60,861 nucleotides of DNA from Rhodothermales bacterium (lineage in GTDB: Bacteria; Bacteroidota; Rhodothermia; Rhodothermales; UBA10348). The position numbers and the translations under genes are program-made. The notes below the pieces were generated by a model, which was given only the letters and a program-made list of their open reading frames with translations, was not told the origin of the DNA and searched no databases. Each line of letters opens with the position of its first letter. The stretch's first letter is position 1. The DNA is taken from assembly GCA_024711125.1 (NCBI GenBank), contig JANJTM010000044.1, positions 1-60,861 of the forward strand, written 5' to 3'. This document shows, one piece after another, positions 43,984-53,924 of the stretch.

Positions 43984-45408
43984 ATGATCCGGCTTCGATT
44001 CCTGACAGCGGTCGCCACGCTTACGGTCCTCGCTCCATGCGCCTACGCGCAGCAGGCTCGACCGCTGCAGGTCGACTTGGACCAGGCCGTGTTTGCCTTC
44101 GACGCCGACCATTCACTGGTCGAAATGTACCTGGCGTTCGAGGCGGCCACGCTTACGTTCGAGGCGGTGGAGGGGGGGTTCCGGTCCAGCCTCCCGGTGG
44201 ACCTGCGGATCCAGCGCGCATCGTCGGCCGCTTTGGCGGGTTCGCCGACGGATGCGGTGTGGAGCGATTCGCTCAACCTCTCCTTCGTGATTCCCGATAC
44301 CACGGGGCTCGCGCCGGGGCAGCAGTTCGTGAACCAGCTGAGGGCGACCGTTCCGCCCGGCGAATACGAGGTCGTGGTCGAGGTACCGGGCGATCCGACG
44401 ACGGGACGCACCGGGGTCTCGCTGCGACGGGAGATCGTTGTACCGGACTATTCGGATTCGGCGGACGTCGAGATGAGTGACGTCACGCTGGCAAGCGAGA
44501 TCCGCCGGGCCGAGAACCGGGACGAAGCGTTCTACAAGAACGGACTCGTGGTGCGGCCGAACGCCAACCAGTTGTTCGGAACCGGCCTCTCCCGCATCTT
44601 CTTCTACTCGGAGGCCTACAACCTGGATCGCCTGGCACCGCTCGAGACCGAGTACACGGTCTTCGCCTACGTGGCCGAGGCGAATCTGCCGCAGCCGCTT
44701 GCAGACATGCAGCGACGCACTCCGCGTCCCCTGCGGTCCCCGGACGTGGTCGTGGGTTCGTTCGACCTGTCGGGTCTGCCGTCGGGCTCGTATTTCCTGC
44801 GCATCGCACTGCTGAACTCCAAGAACGAGGCACTGGTCGAGCGCTCCCGGAAATTCTACGTATACAACCCGGGAGTGGAGCGGGCACCGATCGCCGGGGT
44901 GGACGAGGACTTCGAGAACAGTCGCTACGCGAACATGCCGGAGGAAGAGGTCGAGAAGGCGCTCGAACACCTGGCGATCGTGGCGACCGAATCCGAGAAG
45001 CGGCGACTTCGGGGCATCACCGACCTGGACGAGCGTCGGAGATTCCTCATGGATTTCTGGTCCAAGCGCGACCCGAATCTCAATACTCCCGTCAACGAGT
45101 TCCAGGAGCAGTTCTACCAGCGCCTGCAGTATGCCAACGACCGCTATCGCACGACGTTTTCCGAAGGTTGGGAGACCGACCGAGGACGTGCGCTGATCAA
45201 GTACGGGACGCCGGTGGACATCGAACTCCACCTGTACGACCGGGACACGGTACCGTATGAGATCTGGTCGTACAACAATATCCCGGGCGAAGGCCAGGCC
45301 ATCTTCGTATTCGCCGATCGGGACGGCTATGGCATGTTCGAGCTCATCCACTCGTCCGTGTCTGGCGAGCGCAAGATGGGGAACTGGTTGGCCGAATTGC
45401 GACGCTGA
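43984..45408 (+). CDS. GWxTD domain-containing exported protein
   Basis: A 474-aa exported protein. The start at 43984 gives a clear signal peptide (IRLRFLTAVATLTVLAPCAYAQ). The N-terminal half is beta-rich. The C-terminal part has the GWxTD signature (SEGWETDRGRALIKYGTP) with the flanking FWSKRDPNLNTPVNEF and YEIWSYNNIPGEGQ that define the family. GWxTD proteins are common in Bacteroidota, Gemmatimonadota and relatives; their function is unknown. The gene begins 100 bp after the last surface-protein gene and ends 4 bp before asnS, so it probably heads an asnS-containing transcript. Confidence 0.85.
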   Translation: MIRLRFLTAVATLTVLAPCAYAQQARPLQVDLDQAVFAFDADHSLVEMYLAFEAATLTFEAVEGGFRSSLPVDLRIQRASSAALAGSPTDAVWSDSLNLSFVIPDTTGLAPGQQFVNQLRATVPPGEYEVVVEVPGDPTTGRTGVSLRREIVVPDYSDSADVEMSDVTLASEIRRAENRDEAFYKNGLVVRPNANQLFGTGLSRIFFYSEAYNLDRLAPLETEYTVFAYVAEANLPQPLADMQRRTPRPLRSPDVVVGSFDLSGLPSGSYFLRIALLNSKNEALVERSRKFYVYNPGVERAPIAGVDEDFENSRYANMPEEEVEKALEHLAIVATESEKRRLRGITDLDERRRFLMDFWSKRDPNLNTPVNEFQEQFYQRLQYANDRYRTTFSEGWETDRGRALIKYGTPVDIELHLYDRDTVPYEIWSYNNIPGEGQAIFVFADRDGYGMFELIHSSVSGERKMGNWLAELRR

Positions 45409-45412
45409 TCTC

Positions 45413-46918
45413 ATGCCTATCGATTTCGTATCCATCGATTCGCTGGCCCGTCACGAGGGCGCGACGGTCACCGTAAAGGGGTGGCTCTACAACAAGCGCG
45501 GCTCCAAGGGCCTCTGGTTCCTGATCCTGCGGGACGGCTCGGGCCTGGCGCAGTGCGTGGTTTCGCAGGAGTCCGCCGACGCGGCGACGTGGGAGGTGGC
45601 CGAAGCGTGTACCCAGGAGAGCGCGCTGTCGCTGACGGGTACGGTGCGTCGGGACGAGCGCCAGGTGGGCGGCTACGAGGTGCAGGTCACCTCGGCTACG
45701 CTCGTCAGCCTCGCCGAGGAGTACCCGATCACGCCCAAGGAGCACGGGATCGAGTTCCTGATGAACCAGCGGCACCTGTGGCTGCGCTCGCGCCGCCAGT
45801 GGGCGATCATGCGCGTGCGCAACCGGGTGATCTACTCGATCCACCAGTTCTTCCAGGAGCGCGGTTTCGTCCAGATGGACGCGCCGATCCTGACGGGCAA
45901 CGCGGTCGAAGGCACGTCTACGCTCTTCGCCATCGACTATTTCGGGCGGCCGGCCTACCTGACGCAGTCGGGCCAGCTGCATGGCGAGGCGATGGCGATG
46001 GCGATGGGCAAGATCTATACGTTCGGACCCACGTTCCGCGCGGAAAAGTCCAAGACCCGGCGGCACCTTACCGAGTTCTGGATGATCGAGCCCGAAATGG
46101 CGTTCTACGACCTCGACATGAACATGGAGGTCGCCGAGGCCATGCTCGTCCGCCTGGTGACGGACGCCATGGAGCACTGCGCGGAAGAGCTGGCGATCCT
46201 CGAGCGGGACCTCGAGCCGCTCAAGCGGGTCCAGGGGCCGTTCCCACGCGTCACGTACGACGAGGCGGTGGAGATCCTGCATTCGGACGAGACGGCCCGG
46301 ATGATGGACGAGAAGATCGAGGGGCTCAAGGTCGAGGAAGCGTCGCTGCGCGCCGAGCTCGAAGCGAACCGGAAGGCCTACGGCCAGGCGAAGAAGCACG
46401 AGAAGCGCCAGTACGACGCGCGCGAAATCGCGATCAACCAGCGGCTGGCCGACATCGAGGAGGAGAACCGCTACCTGCCCAAGTGGAAGGAGTCGGCGCG
46501 CACCTTCGAGTGGGGCAACGATTTCGGAGGCTCGGACGAAACGGTGGTCACGTGGCACTTCGACCGCCCGGTCATCGTGCACCGTTTCCCGCACCACTTC
46601 AAGGCGTTCTACATGAAGCGCGATCCCGAGGACGACCGGCTCGCCCTCGGCATGGACGTGCTGGCGCCCGAGGGGTACGGGGAGATCATCGGCGGCGGCG
46701 AGCGGGCCACCGACCTGGCGTTCCTCAAGGCCCAGGTGGAGGCCCACGGCCTGCCGGAGGAGGTCTTCTCGTGGTATTTCGACCTGCGCCGGTTCGGCTC
46801 CGTACCGCACTCCGGGTTCGGAATGGGCCTCGAGCGCACCGTGTCCTGGATCTGCGGACTTCACCACCTGCGGGAGGCGATTCCGTTCCCGCGACTCATC
46901 GACCGCATCTACCCATGA
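45413..46918 (+). CDS. asnS: Asparaginyl-tRNA synthetase
   Basis: A class IIb aminoacyl-tRNA synthetase charging tRNA-Asn. The 501-aa product has an N-terminal OB-fold anticodon-binding domain (VTVKGWLYNKRGSKGLWFLILRDGSG), motif 2 (FRAEKSKTRRHLTEFWMIEPE region) and motif 3 (GFGMGLERTVSWICGL). It is longer than the roughly 466-aa E. coli enzyme. The excess is a charged, coiled-coil-like insert at about residues 292-365 (from MMDEKIEGLKVEEASL to NRYLPKWKESAR) between the EILHSDE and FEWGNDFGGSDE segments. The ATG at 45413 lies 4 bp after the GWxTD gene. The stop overlaps the next start (ATGA). Confidence 0.94.
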   Translation: MPIDFVSIDSLARHEGATVTVKGWLYNKRGSKGLWFLILRDGSGLAQCVVSQESADAATWEVAEACTQESALSLTGTVRRDERQVGGYEVQVTSATLVSLAEEYPITPKEHGIEFLMNQRHLWLRSRRQWAIMRVRNRVIYSIHQFFQERGFVQMDAPILTGNAVEGTSTLFAIDYFGRPAYLTQSGQLHGEAMAMAMGKIYTFGPTFRAEKSKTRRHLTEFWMIEPEMAFYDLDMNMEVAEAMLVRLVTDAMEHCAEELAILERDLEPLKRVQGPFPRVTYDEAVEILHSDETARMMDEKIEGLKVEEASLRAELEANRKAYGQAKKHEKRQYDAREIAINQRLADIEEENRYLPKWKESARTFEWGNDFGGSDETVVTWHFDRPVIVHRFPHHFKAFYMKRDPEDDRLALGMDVLAPEGYGEIIGGGERATDLAFLKAQVEAHGLPEEVFSWYFDLRRFGSVPHSGFGMGLERTVSWICGLHHLREAIPFPRLIDRIYP

Positions 46919-47631
46919 AGCAGCTTTCCGCCCTCCTGTTCATCGCCCTCGTGGCCGTTGCGGGGGTCAGCGCGCAGCCGGTGCAGCGCACCGTCACGGT
47001 CTCGGGCGAGGCCGTCGTGCGGGTGCTGCCCGACCAGGCGATCGTGCGTTTCGGAATCGTATCGAGGGACCGGCGCCCGGACAAGGCCCAGGAGAAGAAC
47101 GACGAGGCTGCGCGCGACGCCATGAACGCCGTCCGGCGCCTGGGTGTCGAGGAGCGGAAGATTCGGCTGCAGACGCTCCAGCTCGAGCCGGACCGGCGGT
47201 GGAACCCCGACCAGCAGCGTTGGGAAGAGGCCGGGTTCGTCGCAACCCGCGAGGTGGAAGTGACGCTCGACGATCTGGATACGTTGCCGGGCCTGGTCCA
47301 GGCCATTGTCCAGGAGGGCGCCAATCGCCTGAACGGAGTGTCGTACGGACTGGCTGACGAATCGGCGGTGCGCGTTCAGGCGCTGCAGAAGGCCGCGACC
47401 AACGCCCGCCACAAGGCCGAGGTGCTTGCCACGACGCTCGGTGCCGAGCTGGGCCCGGTGCTGACGATCAGCGAACAGGGGGTGTACGTGCCGCGTCCGG
47501 ACATCATGCTTCGTTCCGCGGCGATGGACGGCATGGTGGCCGAAGCGGCGGCCGCACCCGATCCGGCGGCCTACGCCGCGGGTGAGATCGAAGTGCGTGC
47601 GTCGGTGAATCTCGTGTTCGACCTGAAATAG
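46915..47631 (+). CDS. SIMPL domain (DUF541) periplasmic protein
   Basis: A 238-aa exported protein. The signal peptide is KQLSALLFIALVAVAGVSAQ; the mature protein begins with RTVTVSGEAVVRVLPDQA and has RDRRPDKAQEKND, typical of the SIMPL/DUF541 family (periplasmic or outer-membrane-linked proteins, in places tied to oxidative or envelope stress; exact role unknown). Ala-rich residues (EAAAAPDPAAYAAG) near residue 205 precede a final strand. The start codon overlaps the asnS stop as ATGA, so the two are translationally coupled. Confidence 0.86.
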   Translation: MKQLSALLFIALVAVAGVSAQPVQRTVTVSGEAVVRVLPDQAIVRFGIVSRDRRPDKAQEKNDEAARDAMNAVRRLGVEERKIRLQTLQLEPDRRWNPDQQRWEEAGFVATREVEVTLDDLDTLPGLVQAIVQEGANRLNGVSYGLADESAVRVQALQKAATNARHKAEVLATTLGAELGPVLTISEQGVYVPRPDIMLRSAAMDGMVAEAAAAPDPAAYAAGEIEVRASVNLVFDLK

Positions 47632-47706
47632 CTTTCCGGCGGACGAGGGTCGAGCGATGCCGGCCCGAGGGACGCCGAATCCGTCCAGCCCTCGGGAGGT
47701 GTTGTC

Positions 47707-49080
47707 GTGCCCGGTACGTTGATGGTTTCGATATCGGGGATCCGCGGCATCTTCGGCGCGGGTCTCGACCCCGGGGTCCTGGTGAAGTATGCGTCGGCGT
47801 ACGCGGCGTGGTGCCGATCGCAGGCCAAGGGACGTCCCTCGGTCGTCGTCGGACGCGACGCGCGTGTGACCGGGCCCGTGTGCAGTGACCTCGTACGGGC
47901 CACTCTGCGGTCCTGTGGATGCGACGTGATCGACGCCGGGCTTGCGACGACTCCCACGGTCGAGATGGGGGTGATCCTCTCCGGGGCGACGGGTGGCATC
48001 GTGCTCAGCGCGTCGCACAACCCGGCCGAATGGAACGCGCTGAAGCTGCTGAACGGGAAGGGGGAGTTTCTCTCGCCGGAGGAGGGCGCAGCCGTCATCG
48101 CGCTGGCCGAGTCGGGTGAACCGGCCACGGTGGCCTGGGACGCCGTCGGATCCGAACGCCGTCACGACTTCATGGACGAACACATCGAGGCCATCCTGGC
48201 GCTCGAGTTCGTGGATAGGGCGGCGATCGGTGCGCGGGACTTCCGGGTGGTGGTGGACGGCATCGACTCGGTGGGCGGAATCGCGATTCCGCGCCTGCTC
48301 GAACGTCTGGGCGTGAGGCCCGAGCAGATCGTTCGGCTCCACTGCGAGCCGACGGGGCGTTTTTCCCACGTCGCCGAGCCGCTGCCCGAGCATCTCGGGG
48401 GCACGATGCAGACCGTGCGCGAGGCTGGGGCCGACGTGGGATTCGTCGTGGATCCGGATGCGGACCGCCTGGCGCTCATCGCCGACGGCGGGGTCTACGT
48501 TTCCGAAGAGCTCACCCAGGTCATCGCGGCCGACTTCCTCTGGAAGCGGCGAAAGGGGCCCTTCGCGACCAACCTGTCGTCGTCCCGCGCGATCGAGGAC
48601 GTGGCGGCGCGATACGGCCAGCGGGTCTTCCGATCGGCCGTGGGCGAAATCAACGTCGTGAAGCGCATGCAGGAGGTGGGTGCCGTGCTCGGCGGCGAGG
48701 GCAACGGCGGAGTGATCCTGCCCGAGCTGCATCACGGTCGCGACGCCCTGGTCGGCGTAGCCATGGTTCTGCAGCACCTGGCCGAGGAGGGCAGGACGCT
48801 GTCACAGGTGCGCGCAGCACTTCCTCTGTACCACATCGTCAAGCAGAAGACCGACATCGGCTCGCTCGACCCGGATGCGCTGCTGGCGCGCCTCGCCGAG
48901 CGGTACGCCGGGTCCCGCATCTCGACGATCGACGGCGTCAAGCTCGATTTCGACGAGGGCTGGGTGCACCTGCGCAAATCGAACACCGAGCCGATCGTGC
49001 GTGTCTACAGCGAGGCGAAGTCGGCCGAGCAGGCGTCGGCGCTCGGGCGCAGGTTCATGGACGATCTGCTCGAGGGCTGA
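47707..49080 (+). CDS. glmM: Phosphohexomutase, probably phosphoglucosamine mutase
   Basis: A 457-aa alpha-D-phosphohexomutase. It has the four expected loops: phosphoserine loop SASHNP with catalytic Ser103, metal loop DPDADRLAL, sugar loop GEGNGG and phosphate loop RKSNTEPIVRVYSE. The N-terminal SISGIRGIFG replaces the usual TSGxRG. The GEGNGG loop and size fit the GlmM-like enzymes of Bacteroidota relatives, which convert GlcN-6-P to GlcN-1-P for UDP-GlcNAc synthesis; a phosphomannomutase cannot be excluded. The GTG start has a GGAGG site 8-12 nt upstream. The downstream flank is the repeat-containing region at 49081-49497. Confidence 0.85.
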   Translation: MPGTLMVSISGIRGIFGAGLDPGVLVKYASAYAAWCRSQAKGRPSVVVGRDARVTGPVCSDLVRATLRSCGCDVIDAGLATTPTVEMGVILSGATGGIVLSASHNPAEWNALKLLNGKGEFLSPEEGAAVIALAESGEPATVAWDAVGSERRHDFMDEHIEAILALEFVDRAAIGARDFRVVVDGIDSVGGIAIPRLLERLGVRPEQIVRLHCEPTGRFSHVAEPLPEHLGGTMQTVREAGADVGFVVDPDADRLALIADGGVYVSEELTQVIAADFLWKRRKGPFATNLSSSRAIEDVAARYGQRVFRSAVGEINVVKRMQEVGAVLGGEGNGGVILPELHHGRDALVGVAMVLQHLAEEGRTLSQVRAALPLYHIVKQKTDIGSLDPDALLARLAERYAGSRISTIDGVKLDFDEGWVHLRKSNTEPIVRVYSEAKSAEQASALGRRFMDDLLEG

Positions 49081-49217
49081 CGGCTGCCGCGGACGGCCGG
49101 GGCCGGCCGCGAGCACTCGTCGATATGGCACCGACGCCGCCATTCGACGCCCAAACGGGCGCCGAGCTTCCGTTTGCGGCCGAAATCGAGGCAAGACGAC
49201 CTCCAAGGAGTGCGGAG

Positions 49218-49343
49218 GTGGGATTTCGGCCCAAAGTCGACGTATTGGGCCCCAAAAGCGGGGGAATATGTCGAATATGAGCCGTTTGTCGACATTTTGA
49301 CCCTCAAAAGCGGCCGAATACGTGGGATTTGGGCCATTATTCC
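49218..49343. repeat. Dispersed noncoding element, locus B (about 2.4 units of 52 bp)
   Basis: TCGAC at 49237 and 49289, AAAAGCGG at 49254 and 49306, GAATA at 49264 and 49316, and G(A/G)GCC at 49279 and 49331 all repeat at exactly 52 bp. The end of a third unit (GTGGGATTTCGGCC, 49218-49231) lies 104 bp before its counterpart GTGGGATTTGGGCC at 49322. The same landmarks, with identical spacing, occur at 11649-11695. Confidence 0.75.
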
Positions 49344-49344
49344 A

Positions 49345-49404
49345 CGTTCGGTGCCGTAATGCTCGGTCCCGTCACGTTCGGTCCCGCCATGTTCGGTGCC
49401 GCAA
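49345..49404. repeat. Four 15-bp tandem repeats
   Basis: Copies at 49345-49359, 49360-49374, 49375-49389 and 49390-49404 follow the pattern YGYTCGGTSCCGYMA. They directly abut the 52-bp-period element. On the minus strand they would read as repeated Gly-Thr-Glu units, but there is no support for translation. Confidence 0.8.
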
Positions 49405-49497
49405 ATTGCGGCGGGGACTAACCACCCGATCCACGCAGTCCTCTCCGCCACGACCGCCGTATTCGGCGGATTCCGAAGGGTCGCAAAGCGCGAACGG

Positions 49498-49740
49498 CTA
49501 CAGGTCCTCGAACCGCGCGTCTTCTACGTCTTCGCGCCGCGCCGGGCTCCTCGGTGGCGGCGATTGCGCCGGGGGCGGGCGCTGCGGTTCACGGGGCAGC
49601 GGGCCCGGCGCCGGGGGCCACGGACCGCGTCCGGGGGGTTCCACGCGCCCTGACGCGATGCGCACGATCGAGAACGCGGAGCGCATCACGCGTGCGAGGA
49701 TCCAGACGAGGACCAGGAACCAGAGGAGCTTCAGGAACAT
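49498..49740 (-). CDS. Small membrane protein, DUF4834-like
   Basis: An 80-aa protein with one N-terminal membrane helix (MFLKLLWFLVLVWILARVM), a Pro/Arg-rich middle and a short acidic tail (EDVEDARFEDL). This layout matches the DUF4834 proteins of Bacteroidota. Function unknown. It starts 6 bp after the FolK-kinase fusion gene on the same strand, so it is probably co-transcribed. Confidence 0.65.
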   Translation of the reverse strand: MFLKLLWFLVLVWILARVMRSAFSIVRIASGRVEPPGRGPWPPAPGPLPREPQRPPPAQSPPPRSPARREDVEDARFEDL

Positions 49741-49746
49741 GCGGGC

Positions 49747-51003
49747 TCAGACGGGCCGCGCCGGGCTGAAATAGGTGGTGCCGGAGCGCCGTATACGCGC
49801 GATCTGTCGGAACAACTCCTCGAGGTCGGCCGAATTCCTGACGAAGTCGAGCCGGTTGGCGTTGACGATCAGGAGCGGAGTGCTCGAATAGTGGAAGAAG
49901 TAGGCGTTGTATGCGTCGCCCAGCGCCTGGATGTACCCCGGGTCCATGTTGGCCTCGAAGTCGCGTCCACGCCGCTGGATGCGTTCCATGATGCACTCCG
50001 TGGACGCCTGCAGGTAGACCACGAGGTCCGGCCGAGGCACGGACGGCTGCATGATCGTGTACATCGTTTCGTACAGCTGCAGCTCGTCACCCGACAGGTT
50101 GAGGCGCGCGAAGATTCGGTCCTTGTCGAACGCATAGTCCGACACCACGAGGTCGTGGAACAGGTCGCGTTTCGCGAGCGCCTGTTGCTGCCGGAAGCGG
50201 CTTGCGAGGAACGCCAACTGGGTCTGGAAAGCCCACCGCGGCCGGTCCTCGTAGAACCGGGCAAGGAAGGGGTTCTCCTCGAACTCCTCGAGGACCAGCG
50301 AGGCGCCGAAACGCGTGGATAGTTCGCGGGCGAGGGTGGTTTTTCCGACCCCGATCACGCCTTCGACCACGATGTAGCGCAGCTCGCCGGGCAGGAGTAC
50401 GGTCTCGCGGGGAGAAGGCTCGCCCTGCGATTCGGGCCATAACTCGGCCTGGCCGTGGACGGCCTGCCCAGGTATGCGAAGCGATTCGCCGACCGGCTCG
50501 AGGGTCGAATCGTCCGGGCAGGAATCCAGCAGCCCGCTCACGGAGCGCAGTACGGGAGCCGGAACGCGGAGCGAAGGCGCGAGGTCGAACAAGGGGCGAA
50601 GGACGAACCGACGGGCCGTCATTCTCGGGTGCGGCACGGTGAGACCGTCCTCGTCGATGGTGGCTTCGCCGTAGACGAGCAGATCACAGTCCAGGGTGCG
50701 GGCCGCCCACCGGTTCGTCCCGTTGCGCACGCGTCCTCGTGCCAGTTCGATGGCAAGGAGGCGATCCACGAGCGCCCGCGCCGGCAAAACCGTCGAAACG
50801 GCGACGACCGCGTTGAGGTACGGCGGTTGTTCGTCACCCGGAACGGAGGTCTGGGCCGCATTCTCGTAGACCGGCGATATACCGGTAACCTCGATCCCTC
50901 TCGTCGCCGCGAGTGCCGAAACGGCCGCCTGCAGGTGGCCGATTCGATCCCCCAGGTTGGATCCGAGGGCGATGTAGGCTTGTGCGGGTTCCGGGGACGG
51001 CAT
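49747..51003 (-). CDS. folK: Fusion of HPPK (FolK) and deoxynucleoside kinase
   Basis: A 418-aa two-domain enzyme. Residues about 9-145 are 6-hydroxymethyl-dihydropterin pyrophosphokinase: AYIALGSNLGDRIGHL, RWAARTLDCDLLVYG, VPHPRMTARRFVLRPL. After a 60-aa linker, residues about 210-410 are a dNK-family kinase: Walker A VVEGVIGVGKTTLA, VVSDYAFDKDRIFARLNL and the lid MERIQRRGRDFE. The first step serves folate synthesis; the second phosphorylates deoxynucleosides for salvage. The frame is continuous through the linker. The ATG at 51003 is preferred; one more lies 21 nt upstream. A TACCTTGCGG box precedes it on the minus strand (51028-51019). Confidence 0.9.
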   Translation of the reverse strand: MPSPEPAQAYIALGSNLGDRIGHLQAAVSALAATRGIEVTGISPVYENAAQTSVPGDEQPPYLNAVVAVSTVLPARALVDRLLAIELARGRVRNGTNRWAARTLDCDLLVYGEATIDEDGLTVPHPRMTARRFVLRPLFDLAPSLRVPAPVLRSVSGLLDSCPDDSTLEPVGESLRIPGQAVHGQAELWPESQGEPSPRETVLLPGELRYIVVEGVIGVGKTTLARELSTRFGASLVLEEFEENPFLARFYEDRPRWAFQTQLAFLASRFRQQQALAKRDLFHDLVVSDYAFDKDRIFARLNLSGDELQLYETMYTIMQPSVPRPDLVVYLQASTECIMERIQRRGRDFEANMDPGYIQALGDAYNAYFFHYSSTPLLIVNANRLDFVRNSADLEELFRQIARIRRSGTTYFSPARPV

Positions 51004-51056
51004 GGGAAAGCGTATCGACCGCAAGGTAGGGCAGCCGGCCCCGGTAGAAAAAGAAA

Positions 51057-51085
51057 GGGGCGGAGCCGCATGGCGGCCCCGCCCC
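51057..51085 (-). terminator. Terminator for groL
   Basis: A 13-bp stem with one mismatch (GGGGCGGAGCCGC at 51057-51069; GCGGCCCCGCCCC at 51073-51085) and a 3-nt loop. On the minus strand it is followed by CTTTCTTTTTC, so it fits the end of the groES-groL transcript. Confidence 0.75.
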
Positions 51086-51107
51086 CGGTTTCCGGTCGGA
51101 AGTCCGA

Positions 51108-53062
<1,955 letters not shown>

Positions 53063-53112
53063 GTCGTTTGGGGGTTGATGAAGTGGATGATGGGGGGGCT
53101 GCCGGTCGCCGC

Positions 53113-53139
53113 TTGGCACTCTCCATACGACAGTGCCAG
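53113..53139 (-). promoter_or_regulatory. CIRCE operator, proximal copy (imperfect)
   Basis: TTGGCACTC (53113-53121), 9-nt spacer, CAGTGCCAG (53131-53139). It fits the HrcA operator TTAGCACTC-N9-GAGTGCTAA with a degraded second arm. It lies 50 bp upstream of groES. Confidence 0.75.
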
Positions 53140-53160
53140 CGCCCGGCGAAAAAAAATGTG

Positions 53161-53187
53161 TTGGCACTCCCTGGCAGAGAGTGCTAC
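53161..53187 (-). promoter_or_regulatory. CIRCE operator, distal copy (near-consensus)
   Basis: TTGGCACTC (53161-53169), 9-nt spacer, GAGTGCTAC (53179-53187), close to consensus in both arms. It starts exactly 48 bp from the first copy. HrcA repression of groES-groL relieved by heat is the expected regulation. hrcA is not in the window. Confidence 0.9.
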
Positions 53188-53350
53188 ATCAACCGGGTAT
53201 ACCTCCCCGGGTTCCGGGATCAGAGCCTGTCGAACCCGCGTCGGGACGGTCTCCGGCCGGTCTCCGAGTGCAAAAAAGGTGTGAAGGATGATTGCCGACG
53301 GGAGACAGGGATGCCGGAACGACGCCCTACCGTCGAGCGTGAGAATCTCC

Positions 53351-53818
53351 ATGTCAAGAGCCCGCTGGATCACCGGAGCGCTCGGCCTGGCGATCCTGGC
53401 CGTGGCATTCGCCCCGCCGTTCGTCGACGGCACGGCGCGAACGCTCGTCATGCAGGCCTTCTCGGCGGTCTGTCACCAGATACCCTCGCGATCGGCGACG
53501 ATCGACGGCGTTCCGCTCGCCGCATGCGACCGCTGCATGGGCATCTACTTCGGCTTGCCGCTCGCGGCCCTCCTGTTCACGCTTCTCGCGCGGGTTCTCG
53601 GCGACCTGGGTCGCCGGGCCCCGATCGCGTTGGCTGCGTCCGTGTTTCCGATCGCCCTGGACTGGACGCTGGACGCCCTCGGTATCCTGGAGAACACGGT
53701 ACCGAGCCGCTGGGTGACCGGGCTGGTTTTCGGGCTCGTCGCCGGGTATTTCCTCGTAGCGGCCGTCGGCGACCTGGTGCGGCCCCGGCGGCGGCTGCCG
53801 GGTAAACCCTCGAATTGA
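53351..53818 (+). CDS. DUF2085 membrane protein
   Basis: An integral membrane protein of 155 aa (start 53351; an in-frame start at 53288 would add a non-conserved stretch). It carries the DUF2085 landmarks: a conserved CHQIPSRS and CDRCMGIYFGLPLA. About four hydrophobic helices are visible (ITGALGLAILAVAFAP; PLAALLFTLLARVL; IALAASVFPIALDW; WVTGLVFGLVAGYFLVAA). The cysteines suggest metal or redox binding at the membrane. Function unknown. Confidence 0.82.
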   Translation: MSRARWITGALGLAILAVAFAPPFVDGTARTLVMQAFSAVCHQIPSRSATIDGVPLAACDRCMGIYFGLPLAALLFTLLARVLGDLGRRAPIALAASVFPIALDWTLDALGILENTVPSRWVTGLVFGLVAGYFLVAAVGDLVRPRRRLPGKPSN

Positions 53819-53924
53819 AGCGGGGGGCTTTCGGGGGTTCGGCGCGACGGTTATGTTCCGGACGGTTCCCCGTCCGCCGGCGCTCCGGCGCGCCGGATCC
53901 GACCCACCAGCCCTGACCCGACCC

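Larger units (their letters stand above)
49081..49497. other. 417-bp noncoding region with two kinds of tandem repeat
   Basis: I see no gene. The first 130 bp are GC-rich. From about 49218 comes the 52-bp-period element, and from 49345 four 15-bp repeats. The region is AT-richer than its surroundings between about 49210 and 49345, like the related stretch near 11.65 kb. A minus-strand open frame exists across it, but the repeats explain its apparent sequence pattern. Confidence 0.7.

Noticed and set aside
49218-49404. Possible CRISPR-like array
   Set aside because: Units are contiguous with no unique spacers of regular size, and no cas gene is nearby.
49005-49451. A 148-aa minus-strand open frame over the repeat region, with a segment similar to a frame at 11432-11836 (PAF-x3-YVDF)
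   Set aside because: The similarity is fully explained by the DNA-level 52-bp element; the two frames share nothing outside it, and the repeat period breaks the reading frame.
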